DNA of 64,000 nucleotides from Actinacidiphila alni (GCF_900112845.1 NZ_FONG01000006.1:62001-126000), one strand, 5' to 3'; shown: positions 17,808 through 29,900, counted from the first letter of the stretch. Numbers and translations are program-made. Notes: a model not told the origin generated them from the letters alone.

Positions 17808-17837
17808 GCCGACCTGCCGCGAGGTCCGGACATAACG

Positions 17838-17876
17838 GGACGGGCCGCACTCCCCGCGAGGGAGTGCGGCCCGTCC
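17838..17876. terminator. Intrinsic terminator downstream of acnA
   Basis: A perfect 17-bp stem (17838-17854 with 17860-17876) with a 5-nt loop, 47 nt after the aconitase stop on the minus strand. Confidence 0.9.
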
Positions 17877-17922
17877 GTGGTTTCCCGAAACGTATCCGCC
17901 GTAGCGGAACGTCACTTGATCG

Positions 17923-20745
<2,823 letters not shown>

Positions 20746-20747
20746 TT

Positions 20748-20762
20748 AGGTAACCCTTACCT
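20748..20762. promoter_or_regulatory. 15-bp palindrome upstream of acnA, iron-box-like
   Basis: AGGTAACCCTTACCT has perfect 6-bp arms around CCC. It shares length and 11 of 15 bases with the core of the DmdR/IdeR iron box (AGGTTAGGCTAACCT). It lies about 100 nt upstream of the acnA start. Iron control of an iron-sulphur enzyme would make sense, but the central mismatches leave this open. Confidence 0.45.
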
Positions 20763-20792
20763 CGCGGTGCGGTCGTCGTACGCCTCGGCAGA

Positions 20793-20810
20793 TATCTCGA
20801 TGTCGAGATA
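20793..20810. promoter_or_regulatory. Perfect 18-bp palindrome in the acnA divergent promoter region
   Basis: TATCTCGATGTCGAGATA has 8-bp perfect arms and a 2-nt centre, the form of a MarR- or TetR-family operator. It lies between acnA and the divergent hypothetical gene starting at 20934. In S. coelicolor the MarR-family protein TamR is reported, as I recall, to control the aconitase gene; whether this is its motif cannot be checked here. Confidence 0.6.
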
Positions 20811-20933
20811 ACTCTAGTACATGACCGCCGCTCGGTCATGCCCGGCCCGCCCTGTCCGGGTTCCGTTCGCCTGCCCCGTTGACGGACCACGCGACAATGG
20901 TGCAGACGAATACGGACCGGGGGAGGCCGGGGT

Positions 20934-21503
20934 ATGCGGTACGGGGCGGGGGACGAGGTGCGGCGGCAGGTGGCCGAGCTGGCACGGCGGGTGGCCGCGC
21001 TGCGGGAGGCGATGCCGTTTCGGGTGCTCGGTGCGGTCGGGGCGGCGCCGGAGCCCGCGTGGCTCGCGGAGGGCCACCGGGTGGACGAGCGGTGGCAGCG
21101 GATCACACTGCTGCACGGGCGGCTCGACGCGGCGCCAGCGGTGTGGGTGACCAGCGCCGTGAACGACGCGGAGCCGGTCGGCCTGGCGGAGTCGCTGCGG
21201 TTGGAGCGGGACGGATATCCGGCCTTCGACGCGGGTGCGTCGCCGACGCCGGACGCGTCGGGGCAGCAGGTGGCCGGCCGTACGGCGCGCGCGGACCTGG
21301 TCGTGGACGGCGCCGCGCTGGTGGCGGAGGTGCTGACCGAGGGGACGTGGTGGGCCGCGCGTGTGGTGCTGGACACCGTCACGGTGACGGCCGTCGGGCA
21401 CCGCTTCCCCTTGAGCGAGCTGCGGTTGGCGACGGTGCCCGGCCTCGGGCCGTATCTCGACGGCAGGGAAGCGGAGTTGGCCCGGCGGCGCGGACGGTCC
21501 TAG
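20934..21503 (+). CDS. Conserved hypothetical protein, 189 aa
   Basis: No family is recognised. The start is ATG 20934 with GGGGGAGG seven to ten bases upstream, and codon use (G/C at third positions) supports this frame over the others. The sequence opens with an amphipathic helix RYGAGDEVRRQVAELARRVAALREA, followed by a mixed alpha/beta part with VDERWQRITLLHGRLDAAPAVWVTSAVND and a C-terminal stretch VTVTAVGHRFPLSELRLATVPGL. There is no signal peptide or membrane segment. It is divergent from acnA and may share the palindromic control region. Function unknown. Confidence 0.6.
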   Translation: MRYGAGDEVRRQVAELARRVAALREAMPFRVLGAVGAAPEPAWLAEGHRVDERWQRITLLHGRLDAAPAVWVTSAVNDAEPVGLAESLRLERDGYPAFDAGASPTPDASGQQVAGRTARADLVVDGAALVAEVLTEGTWWAARVVLDTVTVTAVGHRFPLSELRLATVPGLGPYLDGREAELARRRGRS

Positions 21504-21597
21504 GCACGCAGTGTTCGGGTCCGCGGATCCACAACGGCAACCGGACGTGATACCAAGGGGAGTGACGCAACGTCACACAACCGGGGGTGGACGGACG

Positions 21598-22467
21598 ATG
21601 CAGCACGGCGGGGTCGAACTCACCGCGTATCTGGTCAACGAGTCACGCGCACGCAAACCCGACCTCGCCGAGGACCCGCTCGCCGGCGCCTGGATTCCGG
21701 ACGGTGACCGGTCCGCGGTCCGCACGCTGTGGCGGGAGTTCGCCGACGCGGTCTATCCGCACGACGACCTGGTGGTGTCGCTGCGCGGCCGGTACATCGC
21801 CGACACGCTCACCCGGGCACTGCGCGCCGATCCCGACACCGTCCTCGTGGTGTGCGGCGCGGGCTTCTCCTCCTACCCCTGGCTGCTGCCCTTCCCGGCC
21901 GCGCTGGAGGCCGACCTGCCCGCGATGGCCGCGGCCAAGCGGCGGCGCGCGGCGGAGCTGACCGCGTCGGGCGCCGTGCCCGAGCGGGAGGTACGGCACC
22001 TGGCGGTGGACCTCACCACAGCCGAGGGCCGCGCCGAAGTGACGGCGGCGGCACGGGAGTTGGCCGATGGTCGGCCGGTGGCGTACGTCGCCGAGGGCGT
22101 CGTCTTCTATCTGCCGCCGGACGCGGCGCGCGCGGTGGTGACGCTGGGCGCCGGATTCGGCACCACCGCCGTCACCGCGGTCAGCTACTGGCCGGCCGCC
22201 GCCGCGGGCTGCCGGGTCCTCGCCGAGCAGCGCGACTGGTTCCTGCGCCGCGACGTCCCGGCGGACGCGAGCCATCTCACCCACGACGAGTTGGAGTCGC
22301 TGTTCGGCACGCCGGTCGAGGACCGCGGCCCCGAGGATCTCCAGCGCCGCTACCTCGGCGAAGTGTCGGTGTCCGAGGCGGACTTGATCCCGGAGTACGT
22401 GGCGGTGTCCTGGGCCGCCGCGTCCCGGGCCGCCGACCGCGCCGCGGCACCGGGCAGCGGCGCGTGA
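21598..22467 (+). CDS. LCM-family (leucine carboxyl methyltransferase-like) SAM-dependent methyltransferase
   Basis: A 289-residue protein starting at ATG 21598 with GGGGTGG upstream. It shows the layout of the bacterial LCM/TIGR00027 family: an N-terminal SRARKPDLAEDPLAGAW segment, a SAM-binding glycine strand VVCGAGFSSYPWLLPF, a later acidic strand region HLAVDL, and the conserved VAYVAEGVVFYLPPDAARAV. The glycine motif is atypical (GAGFSSYPW rather than GAGLDTRAYR). The methyl acceptor cannot be inferred. The stop overlaps the next gene start as GTGA, so the two are coupled. Confidence 0.75.
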   Translation: MQHGGVELTAYLVNESRARKPDLAEDPLAGAWIPDGDRSAVRTLWREFADAVYPHDDLVVSLRGRYIADTLTRALRADPDTVLVVCGAGFSSYPWLLPFPAALEADLPAMAAAKRRRAAELTASGAVPEREVRHLAVDLTTAEGRAEVTAAARELADGRPVAYVAEGVVFYLPPDAARAVVTLGAGFGTTAVTAVSYWPAAAAGCRVLAEQRDWFLRRDVPADASHLTHDELESLFGTPVEDRGPEDLQRRYLGEVSVSEADLIPEYVAVSWAAASRAADRAAAPGSGA

Positions 22468-23693
22468 CGGGAACACCGGCGGTCCTGCACCTCCAGAGCC
22501 GCGCGTATCCGCTGCACCACAGCTCCCCCGGCGCCGTCCCCGACCTGGTGACGGTGCCGGACCATGGCGAACTGCGGCCGGTCGCAGGGACGTTGCGCTC
22601 GCTCGCGTACAACCCCGACGCCACGATCGAACTGGACCTGACGGCGCTGGTCGGCTCCGCGATCAGCCTGCCGGGCACCGAGATCGTCGCCTGCCACGCG
22701 CGGATACTCACCGCGGGCACCGTCCTGGTGGTCTACGCACTGCGGCACGAGGCGGATCTGCGCCGGATGGCGCTGCACGACCTCGACGCGCTCGACTCGG
22801 CGGTCAACCGCGCGCTGCGCGAGGCGGACAGTCCGGTCCTCACCGCCGTCCTGGCCGCGGCCGTCAGCAGCGGACTGGTCAGCGGGGTCGCGCTGCGGCC
22901 GGACCTCGCGCCGGCCGGTGCGCGCGCCCCGATCGACCGCCAATCGGCGCGCTACAACTGTCACTTCGTCACCCTGGACCCGCCCTGGGCGGCGGACGCC
23001 CGGGTGCCCGCGGTGACCCCGGGCCCCGGCTGCCGAGTGCTGCTGCCGTACACCTACGCCTGGGACCTCGACCCGGCGACGGCGCTGCCCGATCTGCTGA
23101 CCGCGACCGAGCCCACCGATATCGCGGTGGCGCAGCAGTCGTTGCTGGTCGGCGCGCTCATCGCCGGGCGGTGGGTGCTGGCCGATTTGGCGCACGGGCA
23201 CCCGGAGAGCACGGATGTGCATGCCTTCCGGCGCTTCCTCGACGGTCTGTGGGCCGACTTCCACCATCTCGACGGCTACCGGATCGAGTCGACCCAGGCC
23301 CACCGGTCGAGCTATCTGTCCGCGCGCCAGGTGATCGGTCTCGACGACACCCAGGAGCGGGCCGACAAGCTGCTCGGTTACGTCAGCAATTCGCTGCTCG
23401 CGGCCTCCTCCGAGCGCGCCGAGGCGCTGGACGCCCGGCTCAACCGGGTCGCCGCCGCCCTCACCGTCGTCAGCGCCGCGTCCTTCGGCCTCGACATCGC
23501 CGTCTTCGTCCTGCCGGAGGTCACGCTCGCCACCAAGCTCGGTGTCGTCACCGGGCTGCTGGGCATGGCGGTCTCCTGCCTGCTGGCCGTGGTCCTGCCG
23601 CGCACCCCCCGCCGGCGGGCGCGCCGCCGCATCCCGGCGCAGCGCGCGGCGCCCGACGACCGGGTGCGGCGGGTCGCGCCGCAGGGACCGTGA
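22464..23693 (+). CDS. Hypothetical protein with C-terminal two-helix membrane hairpin
   Basis: A 409-residue protein starting at GTG 22464, coupled to the methyltransferase by GTGA overlap. The soluble part (residues 1 to about 340) has beta-rich and charged segments and ends in a predicted coiled coil around QERADKLLGYVSNSLLAASSERAEALDARLNRV. Two hydrophobic helices follow (about residues 333-352 and 358-380), then a basic tail RRRARRRIPAQR. A cytoplasmic domain, coiled coil and two C-terminal membrane helices recall the topology of CorA-like proteins, but I see no GMN motif, so no transporter call is made. It converges on the lipoprotein gene with only 16 bases between. Confidence 0.7.
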   Translation: MTGTPAVLHLQSRAYPLHHSSPGAVPDLVTVPDHGELRPVAGTLRSLAYNPDATIELDLTALVGSAISLPGTEIVACHARILTAGTVLVVYALRHEADLRRMALHDLDALDSAVNRALREADSPVLTAVLAAAVSSGLVSGVALRPDLAPAGARAPIDRQSARYNCHFVTLDPPWAADARVPAVTPGPGCRVLLPYTYAWDLDPATALPDLLTATEPTDIAVAQQSLLVGALIAGRWVLADLAHGHPESTDVHAFRRFLDGLWADFHHLDGYRIESTQAHRSSYLSARQVIGLDDTQERADKLLGYVSNSLLAASSERAEALDARLNRVAAALTVVSAASFGLDIAVFVLPEVTLATKLGVVTGLLGMAVSCLLAVVLPRTPRRRARRRIPAQRAAPDDRVRRVAPQGP

Positions 23694-23709
23694 CCGCTCC
23701 CGCTGCCTG

Positions 23710-24270
23710 CTACCGGCCGGCCGCGGTCTTCCCGCCGCCCGGCAGACCGTCCAGCTTCGTCCAGGAGCCGTTGAGGCAGAAGTACGTGGTGCCGCGGTGG
23801 TCGCCCAGGTCGAAGTCGACGCAGGGCGCGGCCGGGTCGATCGCGGGGTAGACCTCGTGGCCCGAGACGCACCAGCGGTTCGGGCTCTCCCGGGTGGGGC
23901 ACTTGTGCGCCTCCGAGCTGAAGCTCGGCGAGCCCACCGGGGTCGCGCCCGCCGCGCGGGTCGGGAGGTCGTCGAGCGAGAAGGTCGACCCCTCGGTACG
24001 TGAGGTGCCGCTCGTGCCCCCCGTGCTGCTCGTGCCGCTCGGCCGCGCCGTGTCCGCCCCCGTCGTCCCGCCCCACGTCGGCGGCGTGTCCGACGGTCCG
24101 CTCGGCGACCACCCGAAGGGCAGCTTCGGCGGATCCTGCGCCGTACTCCCGGCACCGCACCCGGCGAGCGCACCCCCGGCCAGCGCGAGAACCACCACGG
24201 CGAATGCGGCGACCACGGGCCGCCGCCCGCGGGAAGACGACGGCCGAGCCGACCGTATGAGCGTGCGCAT
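23710..24270 (-). CDS. Small secreted lipoprotein of unknown function
   Basis: A 186-residue protein. An arginine-rich N-terminus is followed by a hydrophobic segment VVAAFAVVVLALAGGALAGC ending in a clear lipobox (LAGC), then a Thr/Ser/Gly-rich linker. The C-terminal part has four cysteines (CPTRESPNRWC, PCVDFDLGDHRGTTYFC) that could form disulphides outside the cell. No enzymatic motif is visible. The start at ATG 24270 is the one that gives a complete signal peptide. Confidence 0.75.
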   Translation of the reverse strand: MRTLIRSARPSSSRGRRPVVAAFAVVVLALAGGALAGCGAGSTAQDPPKLPFGWSPSGPSDTPPTWGGTTGADTARPSGTSSTGGTSGTSRTEGSTFSLDDLPTRAAGATPVGSPSFSSEAHKCPTRESPNRWCVSGHEVYPAIDPAAPCVDFDLGDHRGTTYFCLNGSWTKLDGLPGGGKTAAGR

Positions 24271-24446
24271 GATCGGAAGTGTGCCCTATGCCGACCCCCT
24301 GCTCCGCCCCGCGTCCCGGGCCGAGTTGCGCGGGCCCGGGCCACGGGTACGGTGATGGCGGTCGCCGGTGTGGGTGCGGTGGCGTGTGCCGGGGTACTCG
24401 CGGTGGGAGTGGGGTCCGTCACGGACGGCGGATCACCGCTTGCCGC

Positions 24447-24463
24447 ATCTCATATCTGAGATA
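24447..24463. promoter_or_regulatory. Overlapping palindromes at the start of the HTH-MurA gene
   Basis: ATCTCA-TATC-TGAGAT (24447-24462) overlaps a second palindrome TATCTGAGATA (24453-24463), ending 11 nt before the start codon. The gene encodes its own XRE-type HTH, so autoregulation at this site is plausible. Confidence 0.6.
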
Positions 24464-24474
24464 GCCTCGGCCTT

Positions 24475-26004
24475 ATGACCGACGACTATCTCGGACGTAT
24501 CGGCAGGCTCATCCGCGACGCCCGGCAGCATCGAGGCTGGACACAGAGTCAGCTCGCGGAAGCGCTCGGCACCAGCCAGAGCGCGGTCAACCGTATCGAG
24601 CGCGGCAATCAGAACATCAGCCTTGAGATGATCGCCCGCATCGGCGAGGCGCTGGACAGTGAGATCGTCTCCCTGGGCTACGCGGGCCCGATGCACCTGC
24701 GGGTGGTCGGCGGGCGCCGCCTGTCCGGCGCCATAGACGTCAAGACGAGCAAGAACGCGTGTGTGGCCCTGCTGTGCGCGACGCTGCTGAACGCCGGGCG
24801 CACCACGCTGCGCCGGGTGGCCAGGATCGAGGAGGTCTACCGGATCCTGGAGGTGCTGGGCAGCATCGGGGTGCGCACCCGGTGGATCAACGACGGCAAC
24901 GACCTGGAGATCGTGCCGCCGGCCACGCTCGACCTGGACGCGATGGACACCGAGGCGGCCCGGCGCACCCGCAGTGTGATCATGTTCCTCGGCCCGCTGC
25001 TGCACCGCACCGACCGCTTCCGCATCCCGTACGCGGGCGGCTGCGACCTCGGCACCCGTACGGTCCAGCCGCACATGAACGCGCTGCGCCACTTCGGGCT
25101 CGACATCACCGCGACGGACGGCACGTACCACTGCGAGGTGGAGCGCGGCGTCGCCCCGACCCGGCCGATCGTGCTGACCGAGCGGGGCGACACCGTCACC
25201 GAGAACGCGCTGCTGGCCGCCGCCCGGTACGACGGCGTCACCGTGATCCGCAACGCCAGCTCCAACTACATGGTCCAGGACCTGTGCTTCTTCCTGGAGG
25301 AGCTGGGGGTGCGAGTCGACGGCATCGGCACCACCACCCTCACCGTGCACGGTGTCTCCGCCATCGACCGCGACGTGGACTACGCGCCGTCCGAGGACCC
25401 GGTCGAGGCGATGAGCCTGCTGGCCGCGGCCGTCGTCACCGAGTCGGAGCTGACGATCCGCCGGGTGCCGATCGAATTCATGGAGATCGAGCTGGCGGTT
25501 CTGGAGGAGATGGGGCTCGACCACGAGCTGACCCCGGAGTACCGCGCGGACAACGGCAGGACCCGGCTGGTGGACCTCACCGTCCGCCCCTCCAAGCTGC
25601 GCTCCCCCATCGACAAGATCCACCCGATGCCGTTCCCCGGGCTCAACATCGACAATGTGCCGTTCTTCGCGGCCATCGCCGCCACCGCCCAGGGCTCGAC
25701 CCTCATCCACGACTGGGTCTACGACAACCGGGCCATCTACCTCACCGAACTGACCCGCCTCGGCGCCGCCGTCAAACTCCTCGACCCGCACCGCGTCCTG
25801 GTCGAGGGCCCCACCCGCTGGCGCGCCGCCGAAATGATGTGCCCGCCGGCCCTGCGCCCGGCCGTCGTCGTCCTGCTGGCGATGATGGCCGCCGAAGGCA
25901 CGTCCGTGCTGCGCAATGTCTATGTCATCAACCGCGGTTACGAGGACCTCGCGGAGCGGCTGAATTCGATCGGCGCGCAGATCGAGATCTTCCGCGACAT
26001 CTGA
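24475..26004 (+). CDS. XRE-family HTH fused to a MurA-like enolpyruvyl transferase domain
   Basis: A 509-residue two-domain protein. Residues 8-66 are a Cro/CI-type HTH (RGWTQSQLAEALGTSQSAVNRIERG). Residues 72-505 follow UDP-N-acetylglucosamine 1-carboxyvinyltransferase. The substrate-binding SKNA segment is kept (SKNACVALLCATLLNAG), the active-site loop YAGGCDLGTRTVQPH keeps the Cys (residue 190) and the Arg, and the segment PGLNIDNVPF keeps the acidic residue seen in TDMQA of MurA; DNRAIYLTELTRLGA matches the family ENRF loop. It may be an enzyme that also senses cell-wall precursor, or a regulator with a sensing domain of enzyme ancestry. A related gene sits beside aconitase in S. coelicolor (SCO5998, from memory). 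No clear ribosome-binding site precedes the ATG, so the mRNA may be nearly leaderless. Confidence 0.92.
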   Translation: MTDDYLGRIGRLIRDARQHRGWTQSQLAEALGTSQSAVNRIERGNQNISLEMIARIGEALDSEIVSLGYAGPMHLRVVGGRRLSGAIDVKTSKNACVALLCATLLNAGRTTLRRVARIEEVYRILEVLGSIGVRTRWINDGNDLEIVPPATLDLDAMDTEAARRTRSVIMFLGPLLHRTDRFRIPYAGGCDLGTRTVQPHMNALRHFGLDITATDGTYHCEVERGVAPTRPIVLTERGDTVTENALLAAARYDGVTVIRNASSNYMVQDLCFFLEELGVRVDGIGTTTLTVHGVSAIDRDVDYAPSEDPVEAMSLLAAAVVTESELTIRRVPIEFMEIELAVLEEMGLDHELTPEYRADNGRTRLVDLTVRPSKLRSPIDKIHPMPFPGLNIDNVPFFAAIAATAQGSTLIHDWVYDNRAIYLTELTRLGAAVKLLDPHRVLVEGPTRWRAAEMMCPPALRPAVVVLLAMMAAEGTSVLRNVYVINRGYEDLAERLNSIGAQIEIFRDI

Positions 26005-26010
26005 CATGAG

Positions 26011-26071
26011 GATGCCGCCGCACCTCGCCTGACCTGTGTTTCAGCAGACCGGGACGGGGTGCGGCGGCATC
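26011..26071. terminator. Terminator hairpin downstream of the HTH-MurA gene
   Basis: A perfect 14-bp stem (26011-26024 with 26058-26071) closes a 33-nt loop and begins six bases after the stop codon at 26002-26004. Confidence 0.75.
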
Positions 26072-26232
26072 TCCGGGACTTCTCCGGGACTTTTGGCCTG
26101 CGGTGGGCGACGCCCGCAGCGTGAAACCGGGGTCGCAGTGCCCGGGCCGGCGGGCCGGGGAGACGATCGATTCGCCGGCCTCCGGATCCGGTTGACGGTT
26201 GACGGCTTTCCGCTCGCGTCCCGTCACCAGGC

Positions 26233-26530
26233 GCGGGCATCCTCGCCGAACGCGTCGAGCGGCTCGCCGTCAAGGAAGGGCGGGCCCCTGCACCGGCTCG
26301 ACAAGATCACCGCGCGGTGCGGTCCATGCTCGATCACGCGGACCTCGCTGCCCGTCCGGTGGTCGGCATCGGCTTCGGGCTGCCCGCACCGGTCGACCAC
26401 GAAGCCGGCCGCGTCCTCGGCCGGTCGATCATGTCCGGCTGGGGCGACTACGACATCCGCGGCCGCCTGCGCCGCTCCTGACGGTCCCGATCCGCATCGA
26501 CAACGACGTCAATCGGCTCGCTCTCGGATG
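26233..26530 (+). pseudogene. Decayed ROK-family regulator fragment
   Basis: In one frame (26233-26481) the translation contains ILAERVERLAVKEGR, then VVGIGFGLPAPVDHEAG and SIMSGWGDYDIRGRL, which are the ROK phosphate and sugar-binding segments in the normal order. It ends at TGA 26479-26481. In the next frame from 26478 the expected continuation LTVPIRIDNDVNRLALG appears, so a frameshift divides the gene. No HTH part is seen upstream and no zinc motif downstream, so both ends are missing. This is a remnant, not a working gene. Confidence 0.75.
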
Positions 26531-26956
26531 GCCGGCATCCGCGAAATCATCTGCCGGCGCTCACTCACGCTCCCCTCCGGGGATTCCCCTTTCGCCGTGC
26601 TGTGAACGCCGCTGCCCGTTCCCGCCGCGGTCGTGCCCGGTTCGCTCCGCGGTGACGGGAGCGGTCCGCCGACCGTGAATACGGCGTGCGGCACATGCCT
26701 CCGGACAGGGGCCGCCAAGGCCGCCTCGACGAAGGACGAATTGCTCTACCCAGATCGTCCGCCGGTTATGCGTTCCAGGGCGCATTGGGCATACACGCAC
26801 TTCTATTTCCCGCCTGTGCACCTCGATGACCAGCGGCGTTGGAATGTGACGGCCTCCACTGAGGCAATATCCAGAACTACTTGTTGCGGCATCTCCTGAT
26901 TCCCTATAGTCGCTTTCGCAACAGCCCGCATGTACACCTCAATCGGGAGGGCGGCC
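26531..26956. other. Non-coding stretch upstream of eccC
   Basis: About 425 nt with no convincing coding frame; it is less GC-rich than the flanks, particularly from about 26720 onward. It presumably carries the promoter of the type VII secretion operon. I see no clear operator or hairpin in it. Confidence 0.6.
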
Positions 26957-29900
26957 TTGAGCACGAGGCAGGTGAGACGGTCACCGCGCGCGGAGGCGCC
27001 CCAACTCCCGGACGCGCAAGTGGAGCTGGCCGAGCCGCCGGTTCTCGGGGAGCCGGCCGGGGCCGATTTCGGTTCCGCTCTCATGTACCTGCCGATGGGT
27101 CTGGGCGCCGGCGCCATGGTGCTGATGTTCAGCGTGCGCGGCATGGGTCCGACGACCTACATGATGTCCGGCATGATGGGCGTGGCCATGATCAGCATGA
27201 CGCTGACCCAACTGGGCCGCGGTTCGGCGGAACGCCGTCGCCGTATGCGCGCCGAACGCCGCGACTATCTGCGGTACTTGAGCCAGAAGCGGCGCCAGGC
27301 GCGGACCGCCGCCGAGGAGCAGCGCGCGGCGCTGCTGTGGGACAACCCCGCTCCGGACGCCCTGTGGGCCTTCGCCATGGGCCCCCGGCTGTGGGAACGC
27401 CGCCCCAGCCACGAGGACTTCGGCCGGATCCGCATCGGCATCGGTGTCCGCCGCGCCCAACTCGGCTTCCTGCCGCCGCAGACCAAGCCCGTCGAGGACC
27501 TGGAACCCCTCACCGCGATCTCGCTGCGCCGGTTCACCAAGGCCCACCAGGCCGTGCCCGGCCTGCCGATCCCCGTGGCGCTGCGGCGCTTCAGCCGGGT
27601 GGAGTTCGCGGGCGCCGGCCAGGACGTGCTCGCGCTGATCCGGGCGATGGTCGCGCAACTCGCCGTGCTGCACGCGCCCGACGAACTCCGGATCGCCGTC
27701 CTCGGCGACACCACGGGCGCCGCGGAATGGGACTGGGTCAAGTGGCTGCCGCACAACGCGCATCCGGCGGAACAGGACGACGCGGGCGCCGCCCGGCTCG
27801 CCGCGGCCGACCTCGACACCCTGATGGCGCTGCTCGGCCCCGAAGTGCGGGACCGGCCCGACCACGATCCGCAGGCCGCTCCCAGCATCGCCGAACCGTA
27901 TGTGGTGATCATCGCCCAGGGCGCCGAACTGCCGCCGGGCTCACGGCCGGCCGGCGAGGGCCTGCGCAACACCCTCGTGCTGGACGCGACGGGCACGCTG
28001 CGCGGGGGCGACAACGTACTGCGGCTGTCGGTCCGCGAGGGCGTCGTGATGTACCCGGCCGGAGACGGCGACTCCGCCTCGGCCACCGCCGACGGTCTCG
28101 GCCGCGACGCCGCCGAGCGCCTCGCCCGCTACCTCTCCCCGCTGCGCGCGGGCAGCGCCCTCGACCTCACCGAGCGCCCGCTCGACTCGGACTTCGAACT
28201 CACCTCGCTGCTCGGCATCCGCGACCCCCGCGGCTTCGACGTCGCCGCGGTGTGGCGGCCCCGGCAGGCGCAGGCGGCGCGGCTCGCCGTGCCCCTGGGC
28301 GTCACCGAGGACGGCGAGGTCGTCGAACTCGACCTCAAGGAGTCCGCGCAGGGCGGCATGGGGCCGCACGGTCTGCTCATCGGCGCCACCGGCTCGGGCA
28401 AGAGCGAACTGCTGCGCACCCTGGTGATGGGGCTCGCCGCCACCCACTCCTCCGAGGTGCTCAATCTCGTGCTGGTCGACTTCAAGGGCGGAGCGACCTT
28501 CCTGCACATGGACCGCCTGCCGCACACCTCGGCCGTCATCACCAACCTCGCGGACGAGATCCACCTGGTGGACCGGATGCGGGACTCGATCAACGGCGAG
28601 ATGATCCGGCGTCAGGAAGTGCTGCGGAAGGCCGGTTTCTCCTCCCTCTTCGACTACGAGAAGGCCCGGCTGGGCGGGGCCGGTCTCACCCCCCTGCCCT
28701 CGCTGCTGATCATCGTCGACGAATTCTCGGAACTGCTCGCCAGCAAGCCGGAGTTCGTCGACCTGTTCGTCTCGGTGGGCCGGCTCGGCCGCAGTCTCGG
28801 AGTCCATCTGCTGCTCGCCTCGCAGCGGTTGGACGAATCCCGCATCCACAAGGTCGAGGGGCACCTGTCCTACCGGCTGGCCCTGCGTACGTTCTCCTCG
28901 ATGGAGTCCCGCGGCGTCATCGGCGTCTCCAGCGCCTACGAACTGCCCTCCGCCCCGGGCAACGGCTACCTGAAGGTGGACACCACCAACCTGGTGCGTT
29001 TCAAGGCCGCCTACGTGTCCGGGCCCGCGCCGCAGCCGGTCGCCGAGGCGGATCCCGTGCAGCGGCTGCGCGCCGTCCAGGAGGTGACGCCCTTCGGCCT
29101 CGACCGCCGCGGGGCGCTGTCCTCGGAGCGGGAGAGCGAGCCCCAGGCGCCGGCGGAGGTGCCGGTGCCGAGCGCCGACGGCGAGCCGGTGAACGAGGAG
29201 AGCCTGCTCGAAGTGCTCATCGACCGCCTGGAGGAGGCCGGACCGCCGGCCCGTCAGGTGTGGCTGCCGCCGCTGGACTCCTCCGTCAGCCTCGACCAGG
29301 TGCTGCCCGCGATCGTCCCCGACCCCGTCCGCGGCATGAGCGCCGCCGACTTCCCCGCGCTCGGCGCGTTGCGCGTCCCGCTCGGCATGGTCGACAAGCC
29401 GTACGAGCAGGCCCGCGAACTGCTGGTCGCGGACCTGTCGGGCGCGGAGGGGCACATCGGTCTGGTGGGGGCGCCGCAGACCGGCAAGTCCACCATGCTG
29501 CGCACCCTGATGCTCTCGCTGGCGCTCACCCACACCGCGGAGGAGATCCAGTTCTACTGCCTGGACTTCGGCGGCGGCGGTCTGGTCTCCACCTCAGGGC
29601 TGCCGCACGTCGGATCGGTGGCGACCCGGCTCGACCGGGACCGCGTGCAGCGCACGGTCGCGGAACTGACTCAGCTCCTGGAACGGCGCGAGGCCGAATT
29701 CGCCGCCAAGGGGCTGGAGTCGGTCTCCGACTACCGCGCGCTGCGGGCCGCCGGGGAGATCGACGACCCGTACGGCGACGTCTTCCTCGTGGTCGACGGC
29801 TGGGGCACGCTGCGGGGCGACTACGACGACATCGAGCCCCGGGTGATCGACCTGGCGGCGCGCGGACTGTCGTACGGCATCCACGTCATGGGCTCGGCGG

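Larger units (their letters stand above)
17448..17837. other. Long 5' region of ngcE without a gene
   Basis: About 390 nt with no supportable coding frame. It holds the ngcE promoter region, the dre-like element and the TTCACTA/TAGTGAAC elements listed separately. A local cytosine tract is at about 17590-17598. Nothing else is evident. Confidence 0.7.

Noticed and set aside
20879-21550. Alternative 223-codon plus-strand frame and a 217-codon minus-strand frame at the divergent hypothetical gene
   Set aside because: The frame starting at 20934 has the ribosome-binding site and a plausible soluble protein composition; the others are Arg/Gly- or Pro/Ser/Arg-rich shadows.
26036-26605. A 189-codon frame between the HTH-MurA gene and eccC as a new gene
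   Set aside because: Its composition is not protein-like, and the ROK homology lies in two other frames, showing a pseudogene instead.
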